64,000 nt of DNA from Pontibacter liquoris (GTDB lineage Bacteria; Bacteroidota; Bacteroidia; Cytophagales; Hymenobacteraceae). The translations under genes were made by a program, and so were the position numbers. The notes below the pieces were generated by a model that was not told the origin of the DNA, searched no databases, and worked only from the letters and a program-made list of their open reading frames with translations. This document shows positions 34,163 to 43,977 of the stretch, piece after piece. The number at the start of each line of letters is the position of its first letter. Position 1 is the first letter of the stretch. Location: positions 248,001 through 312,000 of the forward strand of contig NZ_JALEBG010000001.1 of assembly GCF_022758235.1 (NCBI RefSeq), written 5' to 3'.

Positions 34163-34948
34163 TTACTTTTTGCTTTCGGCTTTGTAGTCCTGCAGGTAAA
34201 TGGTTTTGCCGGTGCGCCGCCCGATGAGCTTGAAGAACGAGATAAACTGCTGCTTATCAAGGGAGAGGGCTTTGGCAAAAGGGTCCTGCTTGTGCTGGTG
34301 CTCAAAATCCTGGATATATTGCTTTCGGACCAGTTCGGCGCCATCGAGTGCCTGTGCCACTTCTACCTGTACCAGGCCTGTTTTCTCCCATAGCTTGCGC
34401 CACCAGCTTATCGTATGTATAAAGTACCAGTAGTGCTGGTAATCCTGCTGCAGGAAAGCGGGCACCTGGTCCAGGGTTTCTATCTCGGAGGTAAAGCATA
34501 CATCGGCAATGGCAATGCGCCCTTCGGGTTTCAGAAAACGGCAGATGTAGGGCAGGTATTTCTCGTCGGTACCAAAGTACGTATAGGAGTCCACCACGAT
34601 CACGGCATCGAAGTATTCCTCGGCAAAAGGCAGGGCGCGGGCATCCGCCTCCAGCGGAATGACCTGCTGCTGGCAACCTGCCGCGCAGATACGCGCATAG
34701 TTGTCGGAGGCAGAGATAGCCTCATCCACCGCCCACACGGTTACCCCGAACTCTTTGGCCAGAAAGATGGAGCTGATAGCTTTGCCGCAGCCCAGGTCCA
34801 GCACGCGCATGCCGGGTTTCAGAGGAAGGTCTTTGGTCAGGCTTTCCAGGTTCAGAAGTACGTTCTCGCCCATCGAGTGGCGCCGCACCCACTCCGGGTC
34901 GTAGCGGGAGGCCTTTGGGAAAACGTGTTGTAATTGCTGTGCTGCCAT
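34163..34948 (-). CDS. Class I SAM-dependent methyltransferase
   Basis: 261 residues from ATG 34948 (34972 would add 8 residues). Motif I MRVLDLGCGKAISSIFLAKE, VWAVDEAISASDNY, acidic motif ADARALPFAEEYFDAVIVVD, and FLKPEGRIAIADVCF define the fold. Residues FPKASRYDPEWV at the N-terminus are typical of uncharacterised methyltransferases in this phylum. The substrate is unknown. Likely cotranscribed with the upstream SDR gene (about 45 bases apart). Confidence 0.85.
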   Translation of the reverse strand: MAAQQLQHVFPKASRYDPEWVRRHSMGENVLLNLESLTKDLPLKPGMRVLDLGCGKAISSIFLAKEFGVTVWAVDEAISASDNYARICAAGCQQQVIPLEADARALPFAEEYFDAVIVVDSYTYFGTDEKYLPYICRFLKPEGRIAIADVCFTSEIETLDQVPAFLQQDYQHYWYFIHTISWWRKLWEKTGLVQVEVAQALDGAELVRKQYIQDFEHQHKQDPFAKALSLDKQQFISFFKLIGRRTGKTIYLQDYKAESKK

Positions 34949-34993
34949 AAGTCCGGGTATCGTTCGTCGCATCGTCTTACGGAGGCGGGCACG

Positions 34994-35665
34994 CTACAGT
35001 TGGGTGCCCAGGCGGGCAATTTCGTCGGAGGGATGGATGTAGACGCCATGCTGGTTCAGGGAGGCCGCCTGCAGCATGGCCTGGGCTACTGTTTCGCCGG
35101 CAATGGGTTTATACTTCTTCAGCGGGCCAACCATCAGGTTGCTCAGGGGCAGCATCACTTTGGAGGCGATCTCCTCGCCGGAGCGGGTTTCCTCGCGCTC
35201 GCCCAGCAGCAGCGACGGCCGGAAAATATGCACTGTCTCCAGCCCCAGTTGCTGCACATCCTGTTCCATCTGGCCTTTAACCTTGTTATAAAAGATCATG
35301 GCATGGGCATTGGCTCCCATGGACGACACTACCAGGAACTGCGTGGCTCCTTTGGCGGCCGTTACCCGGGCCAGCTCTACCACATAAGTATGATCCACTT
35401 TATAAAAAGCTTCTTTTGAGCCCGCCTTTTTGATGGTAGTCCCCAAGCAGCAGAACACGTCATCGGCCACCATGTCGGGGGCAGCGGGTTTCAGATCATC
35501 AAAGTCAACGACGAGCTGCTCGAGCTTGGGATGAATGAGGGGCAGCTCCCGCCGGCCCACTGAAATAACCTGGCTATACCTGTCGCTTTTGAGCAACAGC
35601 TGCAGGCAGTGGCCACCAACCAAGCCGCTTCCACCGGCAATTAAAGCGGTTCGTACTTTTTGCAT
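34994..35665 (-). CDS. Atypical short-chain dehydrogenase / NAD(P)H-binding oxidoreductase
   Basis: 223 residues. Nucleotide-binding ALIAGGSGLVGGHCLQLLL (GxxGxxG), VVDFDDL, VFCCLGTTIKKAGSKEAF, LVVSSMGANA and FYNKVKGQMEQDV (Y and K of the active site) match HTATIP2-like atypical SDRs. The reaction is unknown; these often act in redox housekeeping. Probably forms a two-gene unit with the methyltransferase. Confidence 0.83.
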   Translation of the reverse strand: MQKVRTALIAGGSGLVGGHCLQLLLKSDRYSQVISVGRRELPLIHPKLEQLVVDFDDLKPAAPDMVADDVFCCLGTTIKKAGSKEAFYKVDHTYVVELARVTAAKGATQFLVVSSMGANAHAMIFYNKVKGQMEQDVQQLGLETVHIFRPSLLLGEREETRSGEEIASKVMLPLSNLMVGPLKKYKPIAGETVAQAMLQAASLNQHGVYIHPSDEIARLGTQL

Positions 35666-35678
35666 AAGGAGTTTTGAC

Positions 35679-38147
35679 TTACGCAGAGAGTACGTTTTTA
35701 AGGGCTATATAGTCTATAAAGTATAGTAGTTTCACCGAAAAATTGTTGCTCTGCGGTGCCTGCAGGGTATGCGACATATTCTCGAGGTAGCGCGGTACCA
35801 ATTCGGTTTTGCTGTCCTGGATGGCGTTCTTCCATACGACGCGCAGCTCACTGCCCGGCGCAAAACGCCAGCTGTAAACCAGGTCGATGTTGAAGAGGTT
35901 CAGGTTGATATCTTTAAAACCTGCCATGCTGCCGTTGCGCTCGGACGTGACCTGCTGCAACAAACCGTTCTGTGTGAGCTCATAAAACGAGTTGTAAGCT
36001 GCCTGCGACCAGTAATGGCGCATGTTCAGCATCAGCCCGGACTTCTCGCTGAAAATGTAAGCGCCCGAGAGCGTAGTGGTGAGCGTGGTTACCTGCCTGT
36101 CGCCGAAGATGGTATGGCGGGCGGCATCCTTGCCGGCATAGCCCAGGTCGTGGCGCTCTATACTATAGCTGTTGCCGTTGCTGAGCAGCAGCTTGTCGTT
36201 TACCCGGAAACGCGGCGTAAGGCCCAGCCACCACACCGACTGGTTGTAGCGGCGGGAGCGCCACAGGCCTGTGTTGGCATCCAGGGCCAGCCGCTTGCGG
36301 TAATCCGTGGAAAAGTTGCTGCTTACCTCAAAGGCGGGAGGCTTAACAAACACCTGCGGAAACGCCCGTGCTTCGTAGTAATCATAGGCATTTTCGGGCC
36401 GCACCGACCAGTTTATACCTACCCAGGTAAAATCGCGGAGCTTGGCCCCGGAGCTGCCGCTAAGGCCCCAGCTGGTAAAAGCGCGCGGCGCATACAGCAT
36501 ACTATGGTTCACGCTCAGGCGGTTGTTCCAGTTCAGGAACTTCCAGTAAGGCTGGTAGAGGTTGTAATTAACCTGTGCCGATGTGCTCACCTCGTTGTTG
36601 TTCTGCAGGTAGCCCAGGTCGTTAATATCGTAGGTATCCGATTCGGTGGTGTGGCGCAGGCTGTAGAGCAGGTTGCCGCTTATTTTGGCCAAGCTGATGT
36701 TGTACTGGTGGCCAAGCGCCACGTCGCCGTTAGTGTCTTTGCCGTAGAGCTGGCTCAGATTGCCGCCTGCTGCCACAGCAAAGGTGTTGGAGCGGTCGGC
36801 AAAGCGCACTTGCAGCCCCGACACGTTGGCATCGTACAAGTTGCTGCCGCGGGTTACGTTGGTGTTGGTAAAGGTGATGTAGGAGTTGCGTGGCAGCGTC
36901 TGGTCCAGCACAAACACGTTATAGTTGGTAGCCGGGTCGGTCAGGATCTCGCGGGTCTGTCCGGTTATCGAGTCCTGGGCGGTGGCAAACATGTTGCGCG
37001 TAATAGCATTGAAAATGCCGATGCCCAGGCCCCGGCGCGTGCGCCCTGATACTTTGGCCGCATTAACCAGGCTGCTCACCAACGGGTTTTCAACCAGGGC
37101 TTCACCTGCGTGCAGGCTGTCTGCGGCGGAGTTGTAGAGGATGGGCTTGCCCCCGATGCGGCGCGAGTAGAACAGGTTGGCTTTGTTAAACAGCTCGGTG
37201 CCTTCGGTAAAGAACTGCCGGTTCTCGCTATACTTCACCTCGAAAGGACTCAGGTTGAGTACCTTGTTGTCTGATGCGGTCTGCCCGAAATCGGGGATCA
37301 GGGTCACGTCCAGGGTAAAGGCGTCGTTGATGCCATACTTAACATCCATGCCGCCGTTTATAGCGTGGCTGGTAATCGGCTTATTTTCGGCATCACCTGA
37401 ATACGTGCTCACATACCCCGACACGTACGGCGTAAACTGCAGGCGCACCGGCGACCGGAGCCCTTCGATGCCAATGGCGCGGCCTTCCTGGTTCACAAAC
37501 CCTTCTACTGCATTATCCACATGGTTCCAGAACGATTTCTCGCGGGTGCGCCGGATCACACGCATAAAGTTGAGGCCCCAGGTCTGCACCTGCGCGTCCG
37601 GAAAGCGGATAGCTCCGTACGGAATGCGCAGCTCTACCGTCCAGCCATCTTCATTCAGTTTTACCTTACTGGCCCACACGGCATTCCAGTTCCAGTCCTC
37701 GCGCCCCTGCGAGAGCTTCATATCTGTTTGCACGCCCGCCGCCGATACCAGGAAGGCAAAGGCATTCTGCTTGTCGTTATACGTGTCGAGGTACACGCCA
37801 AACATATCGGCATTGGTCTCGCCCGAATCGCGGTTACCCAGCTGCGTCAGAATCGAATCCGGAGCGGTGTCGTGCAGTTTGGCCCCGATGTACACAGCAT
37901 CATCGTCGTAGAGCAGGTATACGTCGGTGCGCTGGGCGGAAGGCTTACCGTTGAGCGGGTCGAAGCGGATAAAGTCTTTGGCAGGCTGGGCCTGCTGCCA
38001 TACTTCGGGCTCAAGTTCGCCGTCCAGCACCGGTGCTGTGGCCGTACGCACAGCGGTGGTGGTTTTATACTTGCCCGCCTGAGCAAAAGAGACAAAGGAA
38101 GAAAGGAACGCTACGGCAAAAAGAAAAGGTACTACTTTGGAAAACAT
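35679..38147 (-). CDS. DUF5916 protein with N-terminal CBM9-like domain
   Basis: 822 residues. Signal peptide ending SFAQA, then a CBM9-like sandwich at about 30-215 (APVLDGELEPEVWQQAQP, DVYLLYDDDAVYIGAKLHD, WTVELRIPYGAIRF), then the DUF5916 part with GLNFMRVIRRTREKSFWNHV, YGINDAFTLDVTLIPDFGQT and ENRQFFTEGTELF. The C-terminal half looks like a long outer-membrane barrel. Function unknown; surface carbohydrate or protein binding is suggested by the first domain only. Confidence 0.88.
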   Translation of the reverse strand: MFSKVVPFLFAVAFLSSFVSFAQAGKYKTTTAVRTATAPVLDGELEPEVWQQAQPAKDFIRFDPLNGKPSAQRTDVYLLYDDDAVYIGAKLHDTAPDSILTQLGNRDSGETNADMFGVYLDTYNDKQNAFAFLVSAAGVQTDMKLSQGREDWNWNAVWASKVKLNEDGWTVELRIPYGAIRFPDAQVQTWGLNFMRVIRRTREKSFWNHVDNAVEGFVNQEGRAIGIEGLRSPVRLQFTPYVSGYVSTYSGDAENKPITSHAINGGMDVKYGINDAFTLDVTLIPDFGQTASDNKVLNLSPFEVKYSENRQFFTEGTELFNKANLFYSRRIGGKPILYNSAADSLHAGEALVENPLVSSLVNAAKVSGRTRRGLGIGIFNAITRNMFATAQDSITGQTREILTDPATNYNVFVLDQTLPRNSYITFTNTNVTRGSNLYDANVSGLQVRFADRSNTFAVAAGGNLSQLYGKDTNGDVALGHQYNISLAKISGNLLYSLRHTTESDTYDINDLGYLQNNNEVSTSAQVNYNLYQPYWKFLNWNNRLSVNHSMLYAPRAFTSWGLSGSSGAKLRDFTWVGINWSVRPENAYDYYEARAFPQVFVKPPAFEVSSNFSTDYRKRLALDANTGLWRSRRYNQSVWWLGLTPRFRVNDKLLLSNGNSYSIERHDLGYAGKDAARHTIFGDRQVTTLTTTLSGAYIFSEKSGLMLNMRHYWSQAAYNSFYELTQNGLLQQVTSERNGSMAGFKDINLNLFNIDLVYSWRFAPGSELRVVWKNAIQDSKTELVPRYLENMSHTLQAPQSNNFSVKLLYFIDYIALKNVLSA

Positions 38148-38255
38148 ACGGTAAGGCCGGGCAGGGGAGCGCCCGGCTAAAATTAAGGTGATCGACTTGG
38201 TTTAAGCGTGTGCGGGTGAGAGGACGGGAGTGGGGCGCGCCGGGTGTGGCGGCCC

Positions 38256-39095
38256 CTAGCGCCTCAGGCGGATGCTGTCTTCGGAAAGCTCGATTTTGCC
38301 TTCGCGGTAGAGGCCGCCAATAGCGCGCTTAAAGGTTTTTTTGCTCATGCCCAGCAGCTTGTAAATGTCTTCGGGCGTGCTGCTGTCGGAGAGCGGGAGC
38401 CAGCCCGAGCCTTGCTGCAGCAGTTGCAGGATCTTCTCGCCCGCTTCCGACGACTCGCCCAGGGCGGTGGCGCCGGGCTTGCGCAGCGTCACATCTATTT
38501 TGTTATCCGGCCGGATCGTTTTTACATAGCCTACTAGCTTATCGCCAAGTTGCAGGTCCCGGAATACCTCATTTTTATAGAGGATGCCCATGTAGGCGTT
38601 GTTAATGATCACTTTGATGCCGATCTCGGTAAAGCCAGCTACCAGCAGCTGCACTTCCTCGTTCTCTTTTAGCTGGCTGTCTTCGTTATGTAAATACTTT
38701 CCCAGCTTCGAGGTGGCCACTACCCGGTCGGTTGTCTCGTCGAGGTATACATAGACGCAATACTTCTGGCCTACCTGCATTTTGTTTTTCTGGTTGTGCA
38801 GCGGCACGAGCAGGTCTTTTTCCAATCCCCAGTCCAGGAACGCGCCAAAAGGAGCGGTGTCGCGGCAGGTGAGGCAGGCAAACTCGCGCACGGTAGCCAG
38901 CGGCGTCAGGTTGGTGGCAATTACGCGGTCTTCGGAGTCACGGTACACAAACACCCGCACAAAGTCGCCTACTTTGGCACCCTCCGGCACATATTTGGCA
39001 GGCAACAGGATATCGCCGTCTTCAGAAGTGAGGTAAACGCCAAAGTCTACTTCCCGTGCGATCTCCAGTTCGTTGTAATTGCCTAAATCTACCAT
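38256..39095 (-). CDS. cvfB: CvfB-like S1 domain RNA-binding protein
   Basis: 279 residues. Three S1-type modules (about 1-65, 70-135 and 140-205; DFGVYLTSEDGDILLPAKYV, GAFLDWGLEKDLLVPLHNQK, GIKVIINNAYMGILYKNEVF) followed by a C-terminal winged helix (LQQGSGWLPLSD, DIYKLLGMSKKTFKRAIGGL). This is the CvfB/YitL architecture, an RNA-binding regulator linked to virulence expression in Firmicutes. The role in Bacteroidota is not established. Confidence 0.9.
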   Translation of the reverse strand: MVDLGNYNELEIAREVDFGVYLTSEDGDILLPAKYVPEGAKVGDFVRVFVYRDSEDRVIATNLTPLATVREFACLTCRDTAPFGAFLDWGLEKDLLVPLHNQKNKMQVGQKYCVYVYLDETTDRVVATSKLGKYLHNEDSQLKENEEVQLLVAGFTEIGIKVIINNAYMGILYKNEVFRDLQLGDKLVGYVKTIRPDNKIDVTLRKPGATALGESSEAGEKILQLLQQGSGWLPLSDSSTPEDIYKLLGMSKKTFKRAIGGLYREGKIELSEDSIRLRR

Positions 39096-39274
39096 TGCTG
39101 TAAGTATAATATCTGTTAAGGGTGCCCTACAAATCTACTAAAAAGCGCGCGTGGTTAAAAATTGCGGCAACAGATAAAAAAGCGGCCAGCATTATATTTA
39201 TCGGAAAGTACAACCCGCAGCAGGCGATTAACAGGATCGGGCTTACCTTTGAGCAGGTATAAACGTTTGCGCCT

Positions 39275-40177
39275 ATGATATTCGACTTCAGGCTTCAGGT
39301 TTTTAAGGCAGTGGCAGAAAACCGCAGCTTTTCGAAAGCAGCAAAGATTCTGTTTATCACGCAGCCCGCTGTTTCCAAACATATCAGTGAGCTGGAGAAT
39401 CAAACAGGCGCGGCGCTTTTTAACAGGCATGGCAATGCCATCAGCCTGACGCCCGCAGGCGAGTTGCTTTTGCGGTATGCCACCCAGATTTTCGAACTGT
39501 ACCGTAATCTGGAGGAAGAGCTGCATGCCATGCAACAGGGGCAGTCGGGGCAGTTGCGGATAGGCTCCAGCACCACCATTGCACAGTATATCCTGCCGAA
39601 GATCCTGGCCGCTTTCAAAAAAAGCTATCCATCTATCGACCTGACGCTGGTAAACCATAACACCGAAAAGATCGAGCAGCTGCTACTGGAAGGAAAGGTG
39701 GATGTAGGCCTGATTGAAGGAAGCGGAACCCTGCCGCAGCTGCAGTATAGCCCGTTTGTGCACGATGAGATTGTGTTGGTAACCAGCACCAGCAACAAAA
39801 AAACGTACCCGGTCGAGTTGCCGGTGGCGCAGCTCAAGCACATCCCGCTCGTTATCCGCGAGGCAGGCTCGGGCACGCTTGCCGTTATTGAACAGGCGCT
39901 GAAACAACACCACCTCAGCCGCAAAGACCTGCAGATAGAGATGCAGCTGGGCAGCACCGAAAGTATAAAACAGTACCTGCAATATGCCCGGGCCTGCGCG
40001 TTCTTATCAATCCATACAATCATAGAAGAGCTGGCAGCCAACAAGCTGCAGGTGATCGAGGTGACCGGCTGTGAAATAAACCGGACCTTTCAGTTTATCA
40101 ACCTGCATGGACGGCAATCAAAGCTGCTGCACCTTTTCCGGCAGTTCTGCATCAGGCAGTATAACCTTAGGCAATAG
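39275..40177 (+). CDS. LysR-family regulator, partner of the YeiH-like gene
   Basis: 300 residues. Winged helix at 1-60 (FRLQVFKAVAENRSFSKAAK, ITQPAVSKHISELENQTGAA) and LysR substrate domain (GQLRIGSSTTIAQYILPKIL, VDVGLIEGSG). It sits immediately upstream of a YeiH-type transporter on the same strand, the same pairing as E. coli yeiE-yeiH, and so resembles YeiE. The ligand is unknown; sulfite is proposed for YeiE homologues. A TACCTTTG box at 39244-39251 lies 23 bases upstream of the ATG. Confidence 0.85.
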   Translation: MIFDFRLQVFKAVAENRSFSKAAKILFITQPAVSKHISELENQTGAALFNRHGNAISLTPAGELLLRYATQIFELYRNLEEELHAMQQGQSGQLRIGSSTTIAQYILPKILAAFKKSYPSIDLTLVNHNTEKIEQLLLEGKVDVGLIEGSGTLPQLQYSPFVHDEIVLVTSTSNKKTYPVELPVAQLKHIPLVIREAGSGTLAVIEQALKQHHLSRKDLQIEMQLGSTESIKQYLQYARACAFLSIHTIIEELAANKLQVIEVTGCEINRTFQFINLHGRQSKLLHLFRQFCIRQYNLRQ

Positions 40178-40182
40178 CTTAG

Positions 40183-40226
40183 CACTTTTAGTGATTGGTA
40201 CCCCCTGCGCAGCGGGCGTAAGTTTG
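40183..40226 (+). promoter_or_regulatory. Promoter and operator candidate of the YeiH-like gene
   Basis: A perfect CACT-TTT-AGTG palindrome (40183-40193) abuts a TTG -33 (40195-40197), 21 bases before TAAGTTTG (40219-40226). LysR control by the adjacent regulator is plausible. Confidence 0.55.
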
Positions 40227-40249
40227 CAGAAAATAAAGCAAACAAGGCA

Positions 40250-41191
40250 ATGCAGACACTAACGCTAAAAGAGAGGGGTTTTCAAAAGATTATTTTTATA
40301 GGGGCGTTACTGGTGTGTGCTACGCCCTGGATCAGTGCGCCCGTTGCGTTGGTAGGCGGCTTTCTGTTTACTTACTGCTGGGGCCACCCGTTTCAGCAGT
40401 TGGGCCGCAAAGCAACAGGCTGGCTGCTGAAAGCATCGGTGGTGGGCCTGGGGTTTGGCATGAATCTGCCCCAGGTTATTCGGGTGGGGAAGGAAGGGCT
40501 GGTCCTGACGGCTGCCTCGATCGGGGCCGTGTTTGTGCTGGGTGTGGTAGTGGGTAAGCTGCTCCACATGAGCGGCCGCTCCACGCATCTGGTTTCGTCC
40601 GGGACAGCTATTTGCGGGGGCAGCGCCATTGCGGCGGTGGCGCCCGTGGTGAATGCCTCCGAAAAAGAGATCTCGGTGGCGCTGGGCACTGTTTTTCTGC
40701 TAAACGCCGTGGCGCTGGTGGTTTTCCCGCCGGTGGGGCACTTCTTTCATTTATCGCAGCACCAGTTTGGGTTATGGAGCGCCATTGCCATACATGATAC
40801 CAGTTCGGTGGTGGGAGCGGCTGCCACGTATGGCCAGCAGGCGCTGCAGGTTGCTACTACCGTGAAATTAGCCCGCGCCCTTTGGATTATACCTGTCAGC
40901 CTGCTTTCGGCGCTGGTGTTTAAAAGTGATGCCAAAAAGATTTCTATTCCTTGGTTTATTGCTTTGTTTATGGGGGCGATACTGGCCAACAGCTACCTCT
41001 CTTTTGCCGGGTTATTTAACACCCAGGTGGTAGCAGCCTCCAAAGCGGCTCTGGTGGCCACACTCTTTCTTATTGGCGCCGGGCTGTCCGTAGAACAGAT
41101 AAAAGCTGTCGGCTGGAAGCCGCTGGCACTGGGGGTGGTGCTCTGGTGTTTTATCGCTGTGGCCTCGCTGCTCGTTATCCTGCATCTGTAG
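40250..41191 (+). CDS. YeiH/UPF0324 family putative exporter
   Basis: 313 residues with about ten hydrophobic helices. Family motifs: KASVVGLGFGMNLPQV, LVSSGTAICGGSAIAAVAPV, NASEKEISVALGTVFLLNAV, AIHDTSSVVGAAATYG and LIGAGLSVEQIKAVGWKPL. The YeiH family is annotated as putative sulfate or sulfite-related exporter; transport substrate is not proven. Controlled by its own promoter at 40195-40226 and probably by the LysR gene upstream. Confidence 0.88.
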   Translation: MQTLTLKERGFQKIIFIGALLVCATPWISAPVALVGGFLFTYCWGHPFQQLGRKATGWLLKASVVGLGFGMNLPQVIRVGKEGLVLTAASIGAVFVLGVVVGKLLHMSGRSTHLVSSGTAICGGSAIAAVAPVVNASEKEISVALGTVFLLNAVALVVFPPVGHFFHLSQHQFGLWSAIAIHDTSSVVGAAATYGQQALQVATTVKLARALWIIPVSLLSALVFKSDAKKISIPWFIALFMGAILANSYLSFAGLFNTQVVAASKAALVATLFLIGAGLSVEQIKAVGWKPLALGVVLWCFIAVASLLVILHL

Positions 41192-41225
41192 CTGCAGGTA
41201 GAATGCCGAAGTATAACCGCACTTT

Positions 41226-43124
41226 TTACCTGAAATCGGCTACGCCGGGGCTGGAGAACCTAAAATCGGTGAAGTCATAATAGGAGCGCGAGGAGCCGAA
41301 TGTTTTAAAGCTGCGGTCTTCATTTACCGGCAGCCGCGGGTAATAGCTCACCAGGAATTGAATGGTGCTGAAGGCCAGGTACTCGTTGCGCAGCCGCACG
41401 CCCAGGCCGTATCCGCGGTAAGGCGTTTCTTTAAACGGCGAGCTTTTGTTGCCCGTCGAGAGCCAGGCCACATCAGCAAAGGCCACGGCGGCCAGGCGGA
41501 AACCGAAGAGCGAGAGGGGCGTGTACAGGTTTGCTTCGTAGTTTAACGTGACGCGCCGGGAGCCCCGCACCCGGTCGGAACGAAAGCCCCGCAGGCCGCT
41601 TTCGTTGTTGATGGAGAGTAGTTCCTCGGGGTGGCGGTTGATGCCAAAGGTAGCCCGACCCTGGATGTAATGCCGCAGTTTCCATTCCTGCCATTCATAC
41701 AGCTTTGTGAAGTATAGCGACTGCACTTCCAGCACGCCCTGCTCGCGGTTGCTGTTGCGAAGAAAAGTGCCATAGTTCACGCTGCCGTACAGGTAGCCAA
41801 AGCTCTTGCTATACCTGGCCAGCGAGGTGGAGGCGCCAAAATACCGCCTGTTGGTAAGGGCTCCCTTCTCAAAGCCTGAAGTAATGGTAAGCAGGGCGCC
41901 TGCCGGAATATCCTCGGTGCGGCCAAAACCAAACAGGTACCGGTCTTTGTAGTACTTTCGGATGCTATAGCCCAGGCTTCCCAGCAGCAGCGTGTTATTC
42001 TGGAAATTGTCGGTAGGCGTGGTCCCATACCGGGTGTCGATCACCCGCGCGGCGGCAATCATACGTCCCTTCGATTCGTAACCAAGATTATAGGATTTAA
42101 ACTTAAAAGAGCGCCCCAGCCAGGCATCGCGGCGCGAGTAGCTCAGCTGGCCATATTGGGCCACGGTATCTTCGGGCAGGGAGGGCAACAGCAACCGCTC
42201 GTCAATGTAGCTCACACCCACGGCACCGGCATACTTGGTATTGGTTGCGTAAAAATCGCGCCGCAGAAAGGCGCTTTTCTCTTTGTAATAGTTTTCGTTT
42301 ACATAGTTGATATCCGCCGAAATGTAGCTTTTGCTGATGTTCTCTATCCGGTAAGAGCCCGAAAGTTCCCAGGGCCGGGGGCGGTCCAGGTTAAAACGGT
42401 AGCCGGTGCGGAACTGATGGCCCTGCCCCAGGAAGTTGAGCTCGCGCAGCGAGATGCGGCCGGAGCCGGAAGAGGGTGTGAAAGACCCGGAACCTCCCAG
42501 GGTGAAAATGTCTTTTGTTATCACAAAAACATCCACGCTGTCGTTGGTGGTGGTTTCTTCGTTCACGATGATGCGGGCATCGAGCAGGTAATCGGTCTGG
42601 CGCAGCAAACGCTCCGATTCTACCAGCGCCAGCGGCTCCAGTGGCTCCATTTTCTCAAAAAGCAGCTTGTTGCGGATCAGGCCGCGGCCCGTTTTGACGT
42701 GCAGCGAATTGCCTGCCTTTTCCAGTATGTTCTGCGGTTTGCGGGTCGAGTCGTTGATCGAATAGCCAAAGGCATCCAGGCTCACAATATCAATGCGGCG
42801 CACGATCTTATAGTTGTGCTTGGCATACTCCTGCCGGATCAGCTCGGCGTCCATGCCATACACGGTATCATCTTTGCGGTCAAATACCAGAATGGCCTTC
42901 AGCAGCTTGCCCATAATGGTTTTGCGTTCCGATATGCGTTGCAGGTTACCCATAATGCGGTCGTCAAACGTTTGGCGGGTCGAATCAGCGGGAGGGGGTA
43001 CCTGGGTCGTGTCCTGGGGTGCTTTCGGAACCTGCTGCGCCTGCCCCGTTCTGGCCCACAGGCACAGGATGCACAGCAGGCATACCGGAGCAAAGCGGGT
43101 AGAGAAGCGGTTTGGAAGCAGCAT
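41226..43124 (-). CDS. BamA/TamA-like outer-membrane protein
   Basis: 632 residues. Signal peptide ending TGQAQ, a periplasmic part to about 215 with one or two POTRA-like folds (YKIVRRIDIVSLDAFGYSIN, YLLDARIIVNEETTTNDSVD), then a 16-strand-like barrel. LRGFRSDRVRGSRRVTLNYE carries the RGF loop-6 motif of the Omp85 superfamily. With so few POTRA domains it is more like accessory Omp85 proteins than BamA itself. The role is probably insertion or secretion of an unknown substrate. Monocistronic. Confidence 0.8.
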   Translation of the reverse strand: MLLPNRFSTRFAPVCLLCILCLWARTGQAQQVPKAPQDTTQVPPPADSTRQTFDDRIMGNLQRISERKTIMGKLLKAILVFDRKDDTVYGMDAELIRQEYAKHNYKIVRRIDIVSLDAFGYSINDSTRKPQNILEKAGNSLHVKTGRGLIRNKLLFEKMEPLEPLALVESERLLRQTDYLLDARIIVNEETTTNDSVDVFVITKDIFTLGGSGSFTPSSGSGRISLRELNFLGQGHQFRTGYRFNLDRPRPWELSGSYRIENISKSYISADINYVNENYYKEKSAFLRRDFYATNTKYAGAVGVSYIDERLLLPSLPEDTVAQYGQLSYSRRDAWLGRSFKFKSYNLGYESKGRMIAAARVIDTRYGTTPTDNFQNNTLLLGSLGYSIRKYYKDRYLFGFGRTEDIPAGALLTITSGFEKGALTNRRYFGASTSLARYSKSFGYLYGSVNYGTFLRNSNREQGVLEVQSLYFTKLYEWQEWKLRHYIQGRATFGINRHPEELLSINNESGLRGFRSDRVRGSRRVTLNYEANLYTPLSLFGFRLAAVAFADVAWLSTGNKSSPFKETPYRGYGLGVRLRNEYLAFSTIQFLVSYYPRLPVNEDRSFKTFGSSRSYYDFTDFRFSSPGVADFR

Positions 43125-43584
43125 GAAATTGAGTTGGTGGCGGTAATGCTTTTTGAGCCTACTAATATAACGGATTCTGGTATCAGATGCACTAACAGCG
43201 GCCCGTAAACTGCCCGCTAGTGGCTGGCGGCAGGTTTTTTGGCAGGAAGAAAGTATACATTAAAATGCTAATATATTTAGCGTAATAGGGTTTGTTGATA
43301 ACCATGTGCATAAGTAAATGCTAAAAGTATTGGCTTTGTGTCGGCGCGTTACGTATCTTTAAACCGGTAAAAGGATTGAGCAGCAGGTAAATGGCCTCTG
43401 TGATGCAGGGTAAGCTAATAAGTTTAGTATAGTCGCTTGTTAGCCGGCAATGCTGACCTGCAGCGCAGGAAACCGGGAGTGGCTGTTCTTCTACTTTTAA
43501 AAGTATAGTGCCATGGCAGTTGTTAAGAAATCGAATTTTCAGAATCATACTTCCCCATCAAGTCAACCTAAAAAGATTATTGTT
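43125..43584. other. Intergenic region, no clear gene
   Basis: A/T-rich stretch with AAGTATA sites near 43250 and 43502 and a -7-like TATCTTTA at about 43353. The frame beginning at 43513 is an extension of the small gene at 43585. Confidence 0.4.
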
Positions 43585-43728
43585 ATGAGAAAGAACCAGA
43601 AAGTTGCCCGCGTATCCCTGTACTGCAAACTGAATATGCTGGTACCGCACCTGCAAAGTCTTTCCGGCCGCATGCAGGGCGAAGGCAACGAGAAAAGCCG
43701 CAATGGCAGCCATACTTCCAAGCAGTAG
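43585..43728 (+). CDS. Small basic hypothetical protein
   Basis: 47 residues from ATG 43585: MRKNQKVARVSLYCKLNMLV, then PHLQSLSGRMQGEGNEKSRN and SHTSKQ. Codon choice on this strand (CTG, GGC, GAA, CGC) matches neighbouring genes better than the antisense 90-codon frame at 43558-43830, which is why the plus strand is preferred. No family recognised. The in-frame extension to 43513 is unlikely. Confidence 0.35.
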   Translation: MRKNQKVARVSLYCKLNMLVPHLQSLSGRMQGEGNEKSRNGSHTSKQ

Positions 43729-43848
43729 GTTTACGGCTGTGCCGTAACAGGCGGCTGCACCAGCCCCACACCAAGGGCTATGATGTATAGCGCAAAAAAA
43801 AATGCGCAGCGGGTTTCCGCTTTTGGGCAAGCGCCAGCTTTGCTTCGG

Positions 43849-43977
43849 TTACAAGCCCTGCGCCTGGCGTGAACTGCCCTTTTTCTGCTTGGCTATGTAG
43901 TCGCCACAAGCAGGGGGATTGCTGATGTTGGTATTATCGCGGGAGGGACGATGCTCGACCACATGCGGCGCATACAT
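43849..43977 (-). CDS. Possible small ORF, 42 residues
   Basis: On the minus strand ATG 43977 opens MYAPHVVEHRPSRDNTNISN then PPACGDYIAKQKKGSSRQ and ends at TAA 43849-43851. Composition is protein-like and the frame is open about 12 codons further upstream. It fills part of a 500-base gap. No family is recognised and it could be chance. Confidence 0.25.
   Translation of the reverse strand: MYAPHVVEHRPSRDNTNISNPPACGDYIAKQKKGSSRQAQGL

Noticed and set aside
35769-37049. 426-codon plus-strand open frame opposite the DUF5916 gene
   Set aside because: It is the antisense shadow of a long protein with clear domains; its composition is Val/His/Gln-rich and matches no family.
43558-43830. 90-codon minus-strand frame with a hydrophobic stretch
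   Set aside because: Codon choice is worse than for the overlapping plus-strand 47-residue frame; the hydrophobic run is the complement of a Gly/Glu/Arg stretch. Doubtful either way.
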